21,810 nucleotides of DNA from Pelomyxa schiedti (taxonomy: Eukaryota; Evosea; Pelobiontida; Pelomyxidae). Shown one piece after another: positions 1-10,764 of the stretch. Made by a program: the position numbers and the translations under genes. The notes below the pieces were generated by a model. The model was not told the DNA's origin, did not search any database, and saw nothing but the letters and a program-made list of their open reading frames with translations. Position 1 is the stretch's first letter, and every line of letters starts with the position of its first letter. The stretch is from assembly GCA_020536535.1 (NCBI GenBank), contig JAHLWZ010000211.1, positions 4,525 through 26,334 on the forward strand. Reading direction: 5' to 3'.

Positions 1-92
1 TGTTTTGTTTTGTTTTGTTTTGTTTTGTTTTGTTTTGTTTTGTTTTGTTTTGTTTTGTTTTGTTTTGTTTTGTTTTGTTTTGTTTTGTTTTG

Positions 93-120
<28 letters not shown>
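1..120. repeat. (TGTTT)n pentanucleotide satellite
   Basis: Twenty-four perfect copies of TGTTT fill the first 120 bases and start at the window edge, so the true array is longer. On the minus strand this is a (AAACA)n tract about 250 nt downstream of the glycosidase stop. The open frame it creates (Phe-Cys-Phe-Val-Leu periodic) is a by-product of the period and is not a gene. Confidence 0.97.
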
Positions 121-123
<3 letters not shown>

Positions 124-142
124 TATTTGGCTTAAAAGCCAT

Positions 143-248
143 CTTGCCGTCAACTTGGATGTATTCCCCAAGTTGACTATTCTTGGCAAGTTGCTCCTTT
201 CCCGATTGAGAATTCTCAGGGTGAGAATTTGTTGTGAGTGCAACTTGC
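143..248. repeat. Cluster of nested inverted repeats
   Basis: Several perfect inverted repeats lie within about 105 bases. GTCAACTTGG (149-158) pairs with CCAAGTTGAC (168-177) over a 9-nt loop, and CTTGCC (143-148) with GGCAAG (185-190) can extend it. GCAAGTTGC (186-194) pairs with GCAACTTGC (240-248) and encloses AATTCTCA (211-218) / TGAGAATT (222-229) with a 3-nt loop. Some pairings are mutually exclusive. No terminal direct repeat or transposase is seen. It could be a small non-autonomous element, a structured 3' UTR, or a ncRNA; I cannot tell which. Confidence 0.7.
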
Positions 249-364
249 TTGTGTTGGAAGTGTCAGGTGGGAACATAGAATTTGCGAATCCCCAGAGTTT
301 CGGCTGTCAGAACCCTTGTAGCATGCAACCCACTTAAGCCCAGACCGAAAAGTGATAGAAATCG

Positions 365-3300
365 TCATAAAACCAGTAACAACCAGAGTGTAAAAGTGCA
401 CAGAGGGACTGTGCAAGATATCATATGGTATTGAGAAGCAGTCTTTGCCATTTCCCTGCCATTCACAGATCTGTACTTCTGAAAAGCACATGAGCTTGGA
501 CTCAGAGGATTCCGACAGACGTCGCTCATCTGGCTTGCAAGCCCTCACATACAACCTCGAGCACGCGATCGTCGTGTAATTCATTTGAAAGTTGTTGTTC
601 CAGGAAATTTGGTTATTATTCAATAAGGAGAATGTGATGAATAAGGAACTGGTTGTGGTCAATGTGATGGAAGACGCGAACGTAACCATCAAGTATCCGT
701 TGGTCACACTGAACGTGATCTGTGTGTTTTTGGTCAGTTTGAATGTGAGGGGATGAAGGAATGGAATCAAAAACAAGGCTACTAGTACACACCGCAACGA
801 GGGAACCGGCGAGTTTGACTGTGACTTGGGTAGCACCGCAGTTTCCGAGCCCGATTGACTTTAGCGGGATGGAGCCGTACTTGAGTATGACCTGGGCCGT
901 GCCGGCGGTTGTCCCCTTGACCAGGAAGTTGCCCCAGCCACCGCCGTCGCCGGTGCTGCTGCTGTTCCCGCTCCCGCAGCAGAAGAAGCACTGGAACGAG
1001 GGAGATGACACCCGCGGCAAGAACTTGAGGATCTGGGCCGGGGAGCTGTACTGGAACCCGGTGAGCGCATCAACCAGGGACCACGATGATTGGGGCCGCG
1101 CGTACTGTATTCAGGTCATTCCGGGATGTAGGGAATGTTAGATGAAGTAAATATTATTGTGGGGAATGTGAAGAAGACGGAATGGTTACGTGATCACCGC
1201 ATTCGACTTCTGTAGGTGGAATTAGGAAGAACTCTTTTTTTTTGTGATTGTTAATGGTGTGTTGGTGGAAGATACCGTTCCATGGGCTCCTTCTGGATCC
1301 ATCTTGTCGGGCACGAATATCATCACATATTGTGTTGCCGGTGTCACTGAGACCTTGGTAAAAAGCAAGTGCGGCTACTGGGTACTCCACACCACTCCAG
1401 CACTCATAGCTACCAAAGGTTTTAGAGGAGTGGTTGAGGAAAGGTCATCTATTACCTGTAAAGAATGGGAACTGGTGGCGCCCCCAAGGAGTACCTGAGT
1501 AATAGTGAGGATATGGTAAGTGTAGAATTTCTGAAAGACTCCTACGTTCCAATCCACAAGCCATTATCGCGAGAGTCCATGAAGACACGAGGGGTTTGGG
1601 ATGCTGGATCAAATCCCACTTGCCTGTTTTGATCAAATATACTTTGTGTTGCAGCCTATTTTGAATGAGCTGGCAAAAGTGGTGGGAGGAAGGAGATGTA
1701 ATATACTTTTACATGCGCTTCTGGGAGGATGTATCCCAAGTCGAGGATAAATGCCCACCACTGGCCCAAAAGCTGATCTGAAGAGAATCACTGGGTTTAA
1801 ATTGTGAAAATAAATCCCAAACCGATAAAGCAGCCTGGAGAATACATGAGATGATGGTTTTTATGGAGGATAACTTTACCATTTCCAATTGCGCAGTTAT
1901 TAGCATCGTAACCAACATTGACAAACCACCCGGCATCATTCCAACATAGTTTATCATAGTTAACAGTGCCCAGCAGATACCTGTCCCGGTACTTAGCTGC
2001 CCTGGAGGTATCCTCAACCAAGAGTGCTATTGAAATAAGAGAACTCGAAAAATCTTCTTCATGTACCCATTTCTTCCATAGCCCTCAGAGCACACAGGTA
2101 AAGGCTACCAATGAATGTATTGGCACCATAAATACTGCAATCGTATGTATTAAATTGCTCGCCACGTATTACTCCGTCGCCTTGCACGTCATAGTCCGTC
2201 ATGATGTGTGACATAAGCAGGCAAAGCTGTTAAGAGGAAAGGTTACATTAACGCACATTATTTTGGCGGGTCATTATCCCAAATACCTGGGGCCTTAGTA
2301 AAAAGTGGTAAATAATGAATTTCAAGAAACAAAGTGAAAGCACACCATTTCTGGAGGAACCATGAAGAACTCCCCCCCTGCAACAATTCTCGGTAAGTCT
2401 TCAAGATGGTACCAAGCTCTCCATCCACTAAGATAGATTTAGCTTTCGTTCCATACAAACTGTTTACTTGCAACAACACCGCCTTGAAAACTTGACCAAA
2501 GTTGCCACTCTTGCTTCATTTCAGTTGACGGAAGAACGGTTCTCTACCATTAATTAATTTAATTTGGGAAGAAATTTTGAACCTCAGGAATGACGCCATA
2601 TGGACTGATTTTATCAAAGAGTTCAGTTTCTCGCATCCCCTGTGACGGATAATGAGTGTTTTCTCCAAGTATTAGTGAGGGTGAAGCGTACTTGTTCAAG
2701 AGTTGGGAAGAGCCGTGACAGTGTCATTTCATAATTCCACACCTGAGGAATTTATTAGGAATATCTTGCGCTCATCAACGGCATACATGCGTGCAGTCCA
2801 TCGGGCAACAACCGCCAGTTCTTTGCATTGTACCACCTTATCTTAAGTTTCAGAAAATACAAAATTGGGAACATACGAATCACAGCCTCCGGCACTGCAA
2901 CCACAACATCCTTCAAATGCATGAAGTCTGCCAGAATCAGTAATGAAACGTGGAAAAAGTTAAGGAAGTTTAAAATTGATGTAAGAGCTAAACAGAATGA
3001 TTGGATATAAGTTGGACTTCGAAGTACTGAGATTCGACCTCCAGCGGATTCAAGGCTGACCAAGTATGAGGAAAATCGTAGGAGGAAAGTGAATACGTAC
3101 ATTTGCCAGTTCAAGGTGCTAGAATAAAAACTGTCCACAAATGCTTGTGTAATTGCATCCAGTGTCGAGAAATTCGTTGTGATGTAGTTGACAACTTCCA
3201 CAATTGAAGGCCAGAACCTTCAAGACGGATATTTATGTTATATTATACTTTCGAAAGTGGGAGGGGGAAGGAAACGTTGTGTATTGGTTCCCGAGCCAGA

Positions 3301-5163
3301 GCTTCGATTTCGAATCGGCAATCTGCAGAGGGTGAACGTGAAATTTTCACTGCAGTTTTGCTTCACAAACGTTATACGGCTGGGAATAGTTCACCCAATG
3401 ATTTGGGAAATGCCAGACAAGGGCAAAGTTGACTGTGTGCGTTGACTGGGCGGCAACTGTGAAAGAAACCTGGAAGTAGGATCAGAGGGTTAATTCGGCC
3501 AACTACAAACCAAGAACATACTATTGCAGCAGCATTCCACGTTGTGCCCGAAGGGGAAGGATCGGTTTGCCCCGGCTGAGGGGATGAGGTTTTTGTCTTT
3601 GTTGTTGTGGTAGTGGTTGTAGTAGTAGTCCCTGTTTTGTTGTTTTGGCATAAGCTGGAGAACGTGTGATTATAGTGGGGGACAGCAACCCATGAACTCA
3701 GCCCAAATAGTGTTCAGGTCGGTCCATTGTTCTATAAGTTGCACTGTGTCAGAGGCATCCGGGCTGAGGACGCAGAGGCCAACATGGCCTACGTAGGGAG
3801 CGCTGTCCTGTGTTCCTGTTTGGTACATTGACACCCACTTTGTACCATTCTGCTCAGGCGTGAGATGTTGAATTACAAGGGCTGGTCCTTACAATTTGCG
3901 TTGTTGCACTGTTGATATTGTTTCCATACCCTGAATTTGACACATCTGTAATCTATAGGTACTTGTTAATTGAGTTATTACACTTGGTTTTTTGCTCAAC
4001 CTGGCTTTTGCCATCCCATCCAACAAAGTTTTGCTGTGTCATCATCAGAGAAGCTGACACAGGAGAGGTTGTGGTATTGGAAACATTGAATTGGCAAATC
4101 ACCACAGGCAAACCTATGTAATTTGAATCGTCATTTTAATTTATCCCTAGTGGAGGGTACATACTTGAGTACTGAATGTTGAGCGGGCAAAATGGTGTGT
4201 AGATTCGAGAAGAAAACTGTAAAGCGGTTCCAAGGGCAGATGTGTCATATGAAAGTTCCGCAATTGGATATCTTGAAAAGGAGGAGATCAGATTTAGGCA
4301 GGAATTGAGTTTGATATTACACACTTAGCTGTCAAAGACAGGGAAGGGATTGAAGGAAGAGTCGAAAGTAGAGTCTTGCTGCTATCTGGGACCACATGGT
4401 CACTGACAAGAGGTGCAGGTGTGAAATCTTCGAGTGGAATTAGGAAGTGTCACCCCACTTTCTTTTCACGATCGAAATTTTTTACCTGATTGATCATAGT
4501 TTTGAGAGCTTTGAAGCACAACACCATTAGTTCCAATTTTGGCAGCAAAGAAAGAATGTGGAACTTGTGCTGTATGATACACCTCATTTACAATTTCCCA
4601 TTGCCTGAACCCACCATCTCCACAAATTGAGACTGCACCGGTTCCTGTGAGAAATAGTAAGTCAGATGGCTTGATCGAATTTTCAGGAATGGACACACCA
4701 ATTCCACCCATTGGCAGTGTCACAGCACGAAGATTTTCACCCGTGTAAATCATATCAGCCGTTTTTGGCCTAATGCTGCGCGAGATATAATTACAAAGTT
4801 GCCAATAGAATTTGGTGTGTTATACCCGTCGTTCTTGGGTGTCACAAAGAGGTACAAGATTGGGGTTGCTGCCTTTTGCGCGCAAGAAACAGCATTGCAC
4901 AAATCAGCATCGGAAGATAGAGGAACAATTCCGCCATCACTGTTTTGATACTGATGTTGGGAGCGAAGATGTGGAGAGTCGGTAGGTTAATATGGAGATA
5001 AAATAAATAATAAGAAAAGAACACTACCGTCACAAGAATCCGTCCAGTAACACCAAATATTTTTCTCAAAAACGAGAATAACGAGGTTACGTCACGCTGC
5101 GAACTTTGCTGTCAAATCAAAGTTTAGTTCTTTCCTACACTCCCAAGCCCCCTTTGTTGACAT
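365..5163 (-). CDS. GH116 glucosylceramidase (GBA2-like) with N-terminal PB1-like domain
   Basis: Family GH116 enzymes hydrolyse beta-glucosides such as glucosylceramide. No signal peptide is evident, so it is probably cytosolic like GBA2. The spliced reading gives the N-terminal domain (LPMGGIGTGAVSICGDGG at about 4600-4720, then FRQWEIVNE and HSFFAAK), the SPTCF...AFEGC segment, CTHVWNY, MDGELGTILKTYRE, GEQFNTYDCSIYG, DQLLGQWWAFILDLGY, ECWSGVEYPVAA, SPWNEVECGDHYAR and LVDALTGFQYSS. The likely nucleophile is the Glu codon at 2912-2914 and the acid/base the Asp codon at 2140-2142, assigned by analogy with TxGH116 and GBA2. About 32 short introns split it. The 3' end is tentative: splicing out about 70 nt near 495-550 gives a stop at 365-367 after a hydrophobic tail; otherwise the frame runs to 216. 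The 5' end is also tentative: ATG at 5161-5163 needs a +1 shift near 5096-5104. Confidence 0.93.
2287..2293 (-). other. 7-nt microexon of the GH116 gene
   Basis: The minus-strand bases GCCCCAG are flanked by an acceptor (ttactaag) and a donor (gtattt). The upstream exon ends in phase 2 (lysine codon, then TG) and the downstream exon (LCLLMSHIMT...) starts in phase 0. Only the 7 bases supply the missing nucleotide, giving Trp-Pro-Gln, where relatives carry a conserved Trp-Pro. The call rests on phase and family fit. Confidence 0.7.
2950..3008 (-). other. U12-type AT-AC intron in the GH116 gene
   Basis: Read on the minus strand, this 59-nt segment begins ATATCC and ends TTTTTCCAC. It contains TTCCTTAAC (2959-2967), an exact match to the minor-spliceosome branch-site consensus, about 10 nt from the 3' end. 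Removing it joins ...SVLRSPT to CFITDSGRLHAFEGC in frame, restoring the conserved GH116 SPTCF motif. GT-AG alternatives here leave the frame wrong. It sits 36 nt upstream of the nucleophile codon. Confidence 0.88.
4834..5096 (-). other. PB1-like domain at the N terminus of the GH116 gene
   Basis: Removing a 77-nt GT-AG intron (4951-5027) joins a helix (FSFLRKIFGV) to YQNSDGGIVPLSSDADLCNA. That fits the acidic OPCA loop of PB1 domains (Tyr-x-Asp/Asn-x-Asp-Gly, hydrophobics, Ser-Asp-x-Asp-Leu). A final strand, ILYLFVTP, follows. PB1 domains mediate head-to-tail protein pairing. A following intron of about 55 nt then joins it in phase to the start of the GH116 domain, so both belong to one transcript. 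A basic first strand may lie in the codons after ATG 5161-5163, but in another frame. Confidence 0.6.
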
Positions 5164-5630
5164 TATGATAATACACAGGGTATAAATACCAAAGAGAACC
5201 TCCTTGTTTGGTCGTGGCCCATTCGGGCCTTCACCGACACAACATCAACATCAGGCTCCGCAGCAGATTCGCAACAATTTGCAGCCCCCTCACCACAACG
5301 TGCCCTGTCACATGCGCAATTGCAACCACACGACCCCAATGACAGGGGCATCTGTCGGTTGTACCTCTTCATTTGTGATCGGTTTTTTTTCAGCTCATCT
5401 GCGGCCAGATGGGCACTGTTTCCTGGAGATTGTGCTCCGTATTATAGGCCTCGAAATACAAGAGAAGATTATCACCTGAGGAGTGCGAGCCAGCGGTTCT
5501 AAGCTTATACCTGGCAATTTGATCAATTCGGTATCACCAACTTGGCAGAAAACCAAACTTTCGGCGCGACTACGGGTTGCGTGTAGTCTCTCTGCAGTTA
5601 GAAAGGGAAACCCCGGCAACCAACCGTTGA
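5161..5630 (+). CDS. Possible short spliced ORF upstream of UBE4, unidentified
   Basis: One frame is open from 5161 to 5502. A further GT-AG intron (about 5503-5555, 53 nt) keeps it open to a TGA at 5628-5630. A 33-nt candidate intron ending in a T-rich cag lies near 5400 and is in frame whether spliced or not. The C-terminal part reads as protein (FSSAARWALFPGDCAPYYRP, then NTREDYHLRSASQRKP, then RRDYGLRVVSLQLERE). The ending loosely recalls the C terminus of formylglycine-generating-enzyme domains (...R-S-A-x-R...GFRVV), a weak resemblance. No in-frame ATG is found, so the start is unknown. It may instead be a UBE4 leader. Its stop overlaps the UBE4 ATG as TGATG. Confidence 0.35.
5181..5188 (+). 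promoter_or_regulatory. TATA-like box in a divergent promoter
   Basis: TATAAATA lies in the gap between the minus-strand glycosidase and the plus-strand UBE4 gene. The reverse strand of the same bases reads TATTTATA, so it could serve either direction. It is only 18-25 nt upstream of the minus-strand ATG at 5161-5163, which is close for a TATA box serving that start. Confidence 0.4.
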
Positions 5631-8600
5631 TGAACGCCATCTGTAAGTTATTCGGTGCCACCGGTGGGTCACCGCCCAATCCCAACGGCGACACCAACAC
5701 CCCGCCGCCGTCGGCGACCCCGCAGGCGCCACCCATAATCCCGCCCACGAACACCGACGCCCCCGCAACAAACACCCCACAAACCGCCGAAGAAATCAGA
5801 GCCCGGAGGCTAGCCAGATTCCAGCAGCAGCAACCTCCCACAAGTGCATTACAACCTTCTTCTCCATATTCGGTATCAACATCTCCATCACCATCACCTA
5901 CTCATCAGACGCCCAACGGCGATCATGGGATGACATGCGGTGCTTCCCCCTCACAAATGTCGCCACTCCCACAATCCCTATCGGCGGCCGCGCCCCGGAC
6001 GCCATCACCACCCTCCTCCCCGTCATCATCTTCTTCTTTGTCTAATATTAGATCCACACCACAGCAGCCAACGAAATCCACATCACCAACTTCTCCATCA
6101 TCAACATCAACATCAACAACACCACCATCAACAACAGGATTGAGGGCTGACAACGACGTGGAGATGACTGAGGCTGATATACTGGCCAGGCTCAATTTCC
6201 TCTCCTCGTTGGAACGCCGCGCTAATCCTACTGTTGCTCCTGCTGCTCATGTCAATGCTAATTCTAATGTCACTGCCACAACCTGTCAAACCCAAACCGG
6301 TGGCTTGGAAGTGCATCGGCAGCCGGCGATGCCGGAGAAGAAGATTCCAAGAACCTACGAGGATTCTCCCGCTACCGGCGCCACTGTGAGAACACAGCCG
6401 CCGCCCGCGAAATGCACCTCACCGCCGGCCAGGTCAAATACTCCCCCCAATTCCACCGGCGGGGCTTCTGGGGGTTCCTCTATACCTTGGGATGACCTAC
6501 TGGTGGCAAGGGTCATGCGAGTTTCTCTGCGGCCGCTGCCGCCGTCGAACGGAATTGTAAGTGGCAACATTCCCCTGGGGCCTTTCTTATTATTAGTATT
6601 ATTATTATTATTATTATTCTTATTGGCAAGAAAACTTTTCCTTGACCTGAGAAACCAGGACAACTTCTCTCAAGTGCTTGTACTCGACAACGTGGCTTAT
6701 CCAGATGGTGGGTACACAAGAGAAATATTGGACACTATTGTAGTTGAGTGGATAAGTGGATTCCATCATGTAAGGTGATTCAATTCGCTTTGTGGTCTGA
6801 TTGGTTTTTTCTTTTTTTTTTTGTTCAAGAAACAAACTCCGTTTTCATATATTCTTGGATGCTTTGAGCGTGCTTTCATAGACAAAAAACTGTCTTTCAC
6901 AATAACAAAGGTATTTTATCTCGGAGGCCCAAAATAAAACCTGCATTGACCCTAACTAGGTCCCTCAAGCCAAACAGCAGAATTATCTCCTTATCCTGAC
7001 CACTATTACTGATCTTCTATGTAGTTATATCGCCACTCTACTTTCAAATCCAGATTTATTTGAGAATCCCGACTTCATGTATGAGGACCACTCTCATTTC
7101 ATTTTGAAAGCACTATTCCAACATTTAAGCCAGCGAGATTCCTCGTGGTCAACAAATCGTTGACCTATTTCTGAATAATTCTACTGAACTCCCTAATCAT
7201 TTATTACAAATGTTAATCACGAAATTTCCAACCCAAGAATCACTCAACTCTGTGAGTACATCGGCTTTTATCCTCTAGGTTTTTTACATAGTAAAAAGAT
7301 TTTTGCTCCGATTTTTGAAGCCTTGTATACAACTATGTGCACAACAACAATAAACAGCCCCAAATTCCTTCCTCCCATACAAGTTCGTTGGTTTTTTATC
7401 TATTTGTAGATTAATTTTTTCCAGATATTAGCGCAATTAACATGCTCTTCATCCCTTGTCAACGTGGTTTGTCTCTTCACCTTTTGTTTTGGCATCAAGC
7501 TCAACAATACTGCAAAAGATGACTGGGTTACCACGTTGGATACCTTCAAAAACACCTTTGACAGGGACAATTTTAGAGAAAGAATCTTTCCTGGGGCCTT
7601 TCTTTTCAGTTTCTATGTTTTCGGCAAATGTACCTTTTTTCCCGCAGTATTCTTTCAAAATTGACAGGAGAAATCAGGAAGATCAGTTGAAACAGTTTTT
7701 CCCGTACCCTCTAAATGGGAGGAGTGGTCCTTCCATGGATACAATACGCTCCTGCGCTTCCCACATAATTGTATGTATCTGCGGCTGCTTGTGCATATTC
7801 TTCACAGTTGACATTTCTTACTAGTCTGTACTGTGGGATGTTGTTAAAAATATTCTCAAAGTGAACAAAGAACCTCTCCTCAATTGGTTTGCGGCAGTGC
7901 TTACAGCAAATACAGCGAGGACCAAAATAAATGTACATTTGTGTTGAACCACAAAGCATTTAATCACGCCAAGGTACCTGAAGACGTAAGCAGTGATGGC
8001 TTGATGATGAACCTGAGTGGGGTGTTACTGTGCTTGGTGGAACCACTCATGGACACAGAAAGAGCGTTTTTCTTTGACCCCTATTATGTTACACATGGAA
8101 AGAGAATAGACTTCTCAAATGTCATCCTCCCACCTCTGGATATTTTCTTTCACTCACTTCTCAAATCAGGAAACGAAACTAGCAGCATCACAAAGTGAAG
8201 TTGCCAACTGGGTGGACCCACGCAATGCCTCCCGCCAAGCGCACTATGAACAATCCCTGAAAACTATTCAACCTCTCCAAGTTATTGAAGAGACTTCCAC
8301 AGAAGAAGGTTTTTCTCCATTAGCAATTCTTCCAGTTTCCAACATAAATGGCCAGTTCCCAAGTCTTTCAAACCAACAACTGAGTACTTCTTCCTCACCC
8401 TGAGGAGCATGCAACTTGGATTCCTATCGACATGGTTTTCTCACAAGAAGTTGGCATCTGGTATTGGGGTAGACTCTTGTTAATTCCCAGTGCCAAGTCA
8501 CTGAATTTATTTGTAGGATCACAAATCGTTGATGAACTCAATGGCTGAAACCAGATCCACATGGAATATGGTAGGTTAGACATCAAAGTTGGGGAGTTAC

Positions 8601-10764
8601 TCACTTCCAGTACAGACTCCAGAGGGCTCCCTTAGAGAACAAGAATTAATGCGCGTTACAGTGTGCAGGAAAGAAATAAAACAACGAAACTCATGCAGTT
8701 TCAGGACCTGGTTGAACGTGGAACACGCAGACTCTTCTCTGAGAATGCACAACTGACAGAATCGGATTTTGTTGTTAGATCCATCCGGTTCTTCAACTTG
8801 GTGGCTCACTGGATGTTATCTATCGTTGCTCCTGGAGGTCCTTGGTAAATAATAGTCTCCTAATAAATTCTCTATCGGCTTACTCTCTGAAGCGTGCCAT
8901 TACCAATTTCTGTTCCAATGAAATTTGCTGCCCTCCCGGAATTCTTCATTGAAGCGATGTTTGAATACCTCAAGTTTCTTTTACAGTGTGTTCAATATCC
9001 TCTTGCTTCCATCTTTAAAATTAATGTTGTGTTTTAGGGCCGCCTATAACACAGTTGGTCAAATTTCCTGGTCCAAGTCCTCCATAATTGATTCACTTGT
9101 GTGCTTTCTGGGAAGCCCAAATTACATCCGGAACCCTTATTTGAGAAGCAAGTTTGTTCAGGTAACTAGAGAGTCTACTAGTTACTAGAAGAAATTCCTC
9201 ATGCATTTTTCAGGTTTTAGGGGAACTGACCCAGACCAAAATCCAGTTTGGAGGATCCAAGAGTGTTGCAGATATTGTTTTCAGTGAAAACGTGCTGGCA
9301 AAGAACTTTCTTGTGAAATCATTATTGAAGTTTTACGTGGACATAGAATTCACTGGCAGTAAGTGGAATTTGTACTTCTTGTCTTTCAGCTTATCCCCCG
9401 AATCTTCAGCACACACTCAGTTTTATGATAAGTTCAACTGGAGATTCGATGTACAAATAATCCTTGCTTATCTGTGGGGAATCCCACACTTCAAAGCTTC
9501 AATCATCCAGGAGACACAAAGGTAAACCGATCTTAACAACTTAAACCTAACAACAACCAAAGAGAGACAGAATTGATGAGCAAATTTGCACAGTATGTTG
9601 TCAATGATACAAACTTCCTCCTAGATGAGGCATTGTCCAAACTCTCTGTTGTGCAATCACTACGAGATCAAATGCAAGATAGGGCGGAATGGTTATCTCT
9701 GGAGCCTGTGAGCTTGTCTAATCAGCTGCAACAAACCTCTAACACACCCAGGGTGTACGGCGAGACAAGGAAGGGGAACTACGGCATACTGAAGATCTTG
9801 TAAGGCACTATTTTACACAGTCTAATTCGTCAGTGCACATGCTCCACTTCATGTCTAAGGTTAGGCTTGCTGTAACTACAAGTCCTTCTCATTGCGCAGT
9901 CGATCATAGAACCTTTTGTTGGGAACATCGTAGTCGATGGAGTTGCTTCCATGCTAAACTATTTCCTGGTCACACTTATTGGGCCAAATGCATTGAGCCT
10001 CAATGTGCATTTCTTTTTTTCGTGGCGGAACTAATGATCGGCAACAGATATCTGATCCGGAAAGGTACAACTTTAATCCCAAACTCCTCTTGGACCGTAT
10101 AGTGGATGTGTACATCTCTTTGGGTGTACATCCTAACTTCCCCAAGTATATAAGCCTGCCCCATACTTTGCAATTTCTTTTCTTACACATCCACAAGGGC
10201 AATGGGAACAGACACCCGATCCTACACCCCTGATGCCTTCGAAAGTGCACTGGAGTATTTAAGACAAAACCGGCTGAAATCAACCGTTACCTAGCCCAAC
10301 TTTTTGTAACATTTTCCGCTAATTTTAAGTTAGGACGACCTGGAAAAGTTTCAGCAGTTGATATCAAAAGCTCAACAGCACTACTTACAGGAACAGGGAA
10401 AGGAATCCCTCCTCGGAGAAATTCCCGACGAATTCCAGGGTAAAATAATTAATCTCCACACTCCACCTAACCTTGCAAAAAGACCCCTTGACTTTCACAC
10501 TGATGTGGAACCCGGTAATTCTGCCAACCAGCAAAACAACAGTAGACAGAGCGGTTATAACAAGGTTACATAAACCGCCGGTAACAGCAAACCCAACTAA
10601 AACCGTTTGAAAACAGGCACCTTCTATCTGATTCCACGGACCCATTCAATAGGGAACCACTTACCATTGACCAGGTGATACCCAACACAGAGCTCAAGAA
10701 GAAAATCGATGCTTTTGTAGAAGAACGGCTCCGGGCCAGCAGGACTCAACCAAATAACCCTTAA
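5630..10764 (+). CDS. UBE4: U-box ubiquitin chain elongation factor E4 (UBE4B/Ufd2 homologue)
   Basis: Ufd2/UBE4 proteins extend ubiquitin chains on substrates, working with Cdc48/p97. The N terminus is a Pro/Ser/Thr/Gln-rich disordered region with [13 protein letters not shown] at about 5783, matching the start of animal UBE4B. The Ufd2 core follows in pieces: [106 protein letters not shown] and [12 protein letters not shown]. The C-terminal U-box is split by two introns: [36 protein letters not shown], then [11 protein letters not shown]. About 25 short GT-AG introns were placed by phase, for example removing 44 nt after GAG CCT near 9706. The start is the only ATG in frame before the conserved motif; the first intron's acceptor (about 6656) is uncertain. 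The stop is TAA 10762-10764. Confidence 0.95.
6588..6623 (+). repeat. (TTA)n microsatellite inside the first UBE4 intron
   Basis: An almost pure run of TTA/ATT triplets sits just after the GTAAGT donor at 6557. It would encode poly-Leu if read through, which is unlike the flanking protein, so it supports an intron here. The best in-phase acceptor is ...aaccag before GACAACTTC, giving an intron of about 102 nt. Confidence 0.7.

Noticed and set aside
5-337. 110-residue plus-strand frame rich in Phe-Cys-Phe-Val-Leu
   Set aside because: It is produced by the (TGTTT)n satellite, which stays open because 5 and 3 share no factor. The rest shows no coding character.
5163-5372. Minus-strand Cys-rich 69-residue frame in the divergent gap
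   Set aside because: It starts upstream of the likely promoter, matches nothing recognised and does not splice into the PB1 frame.
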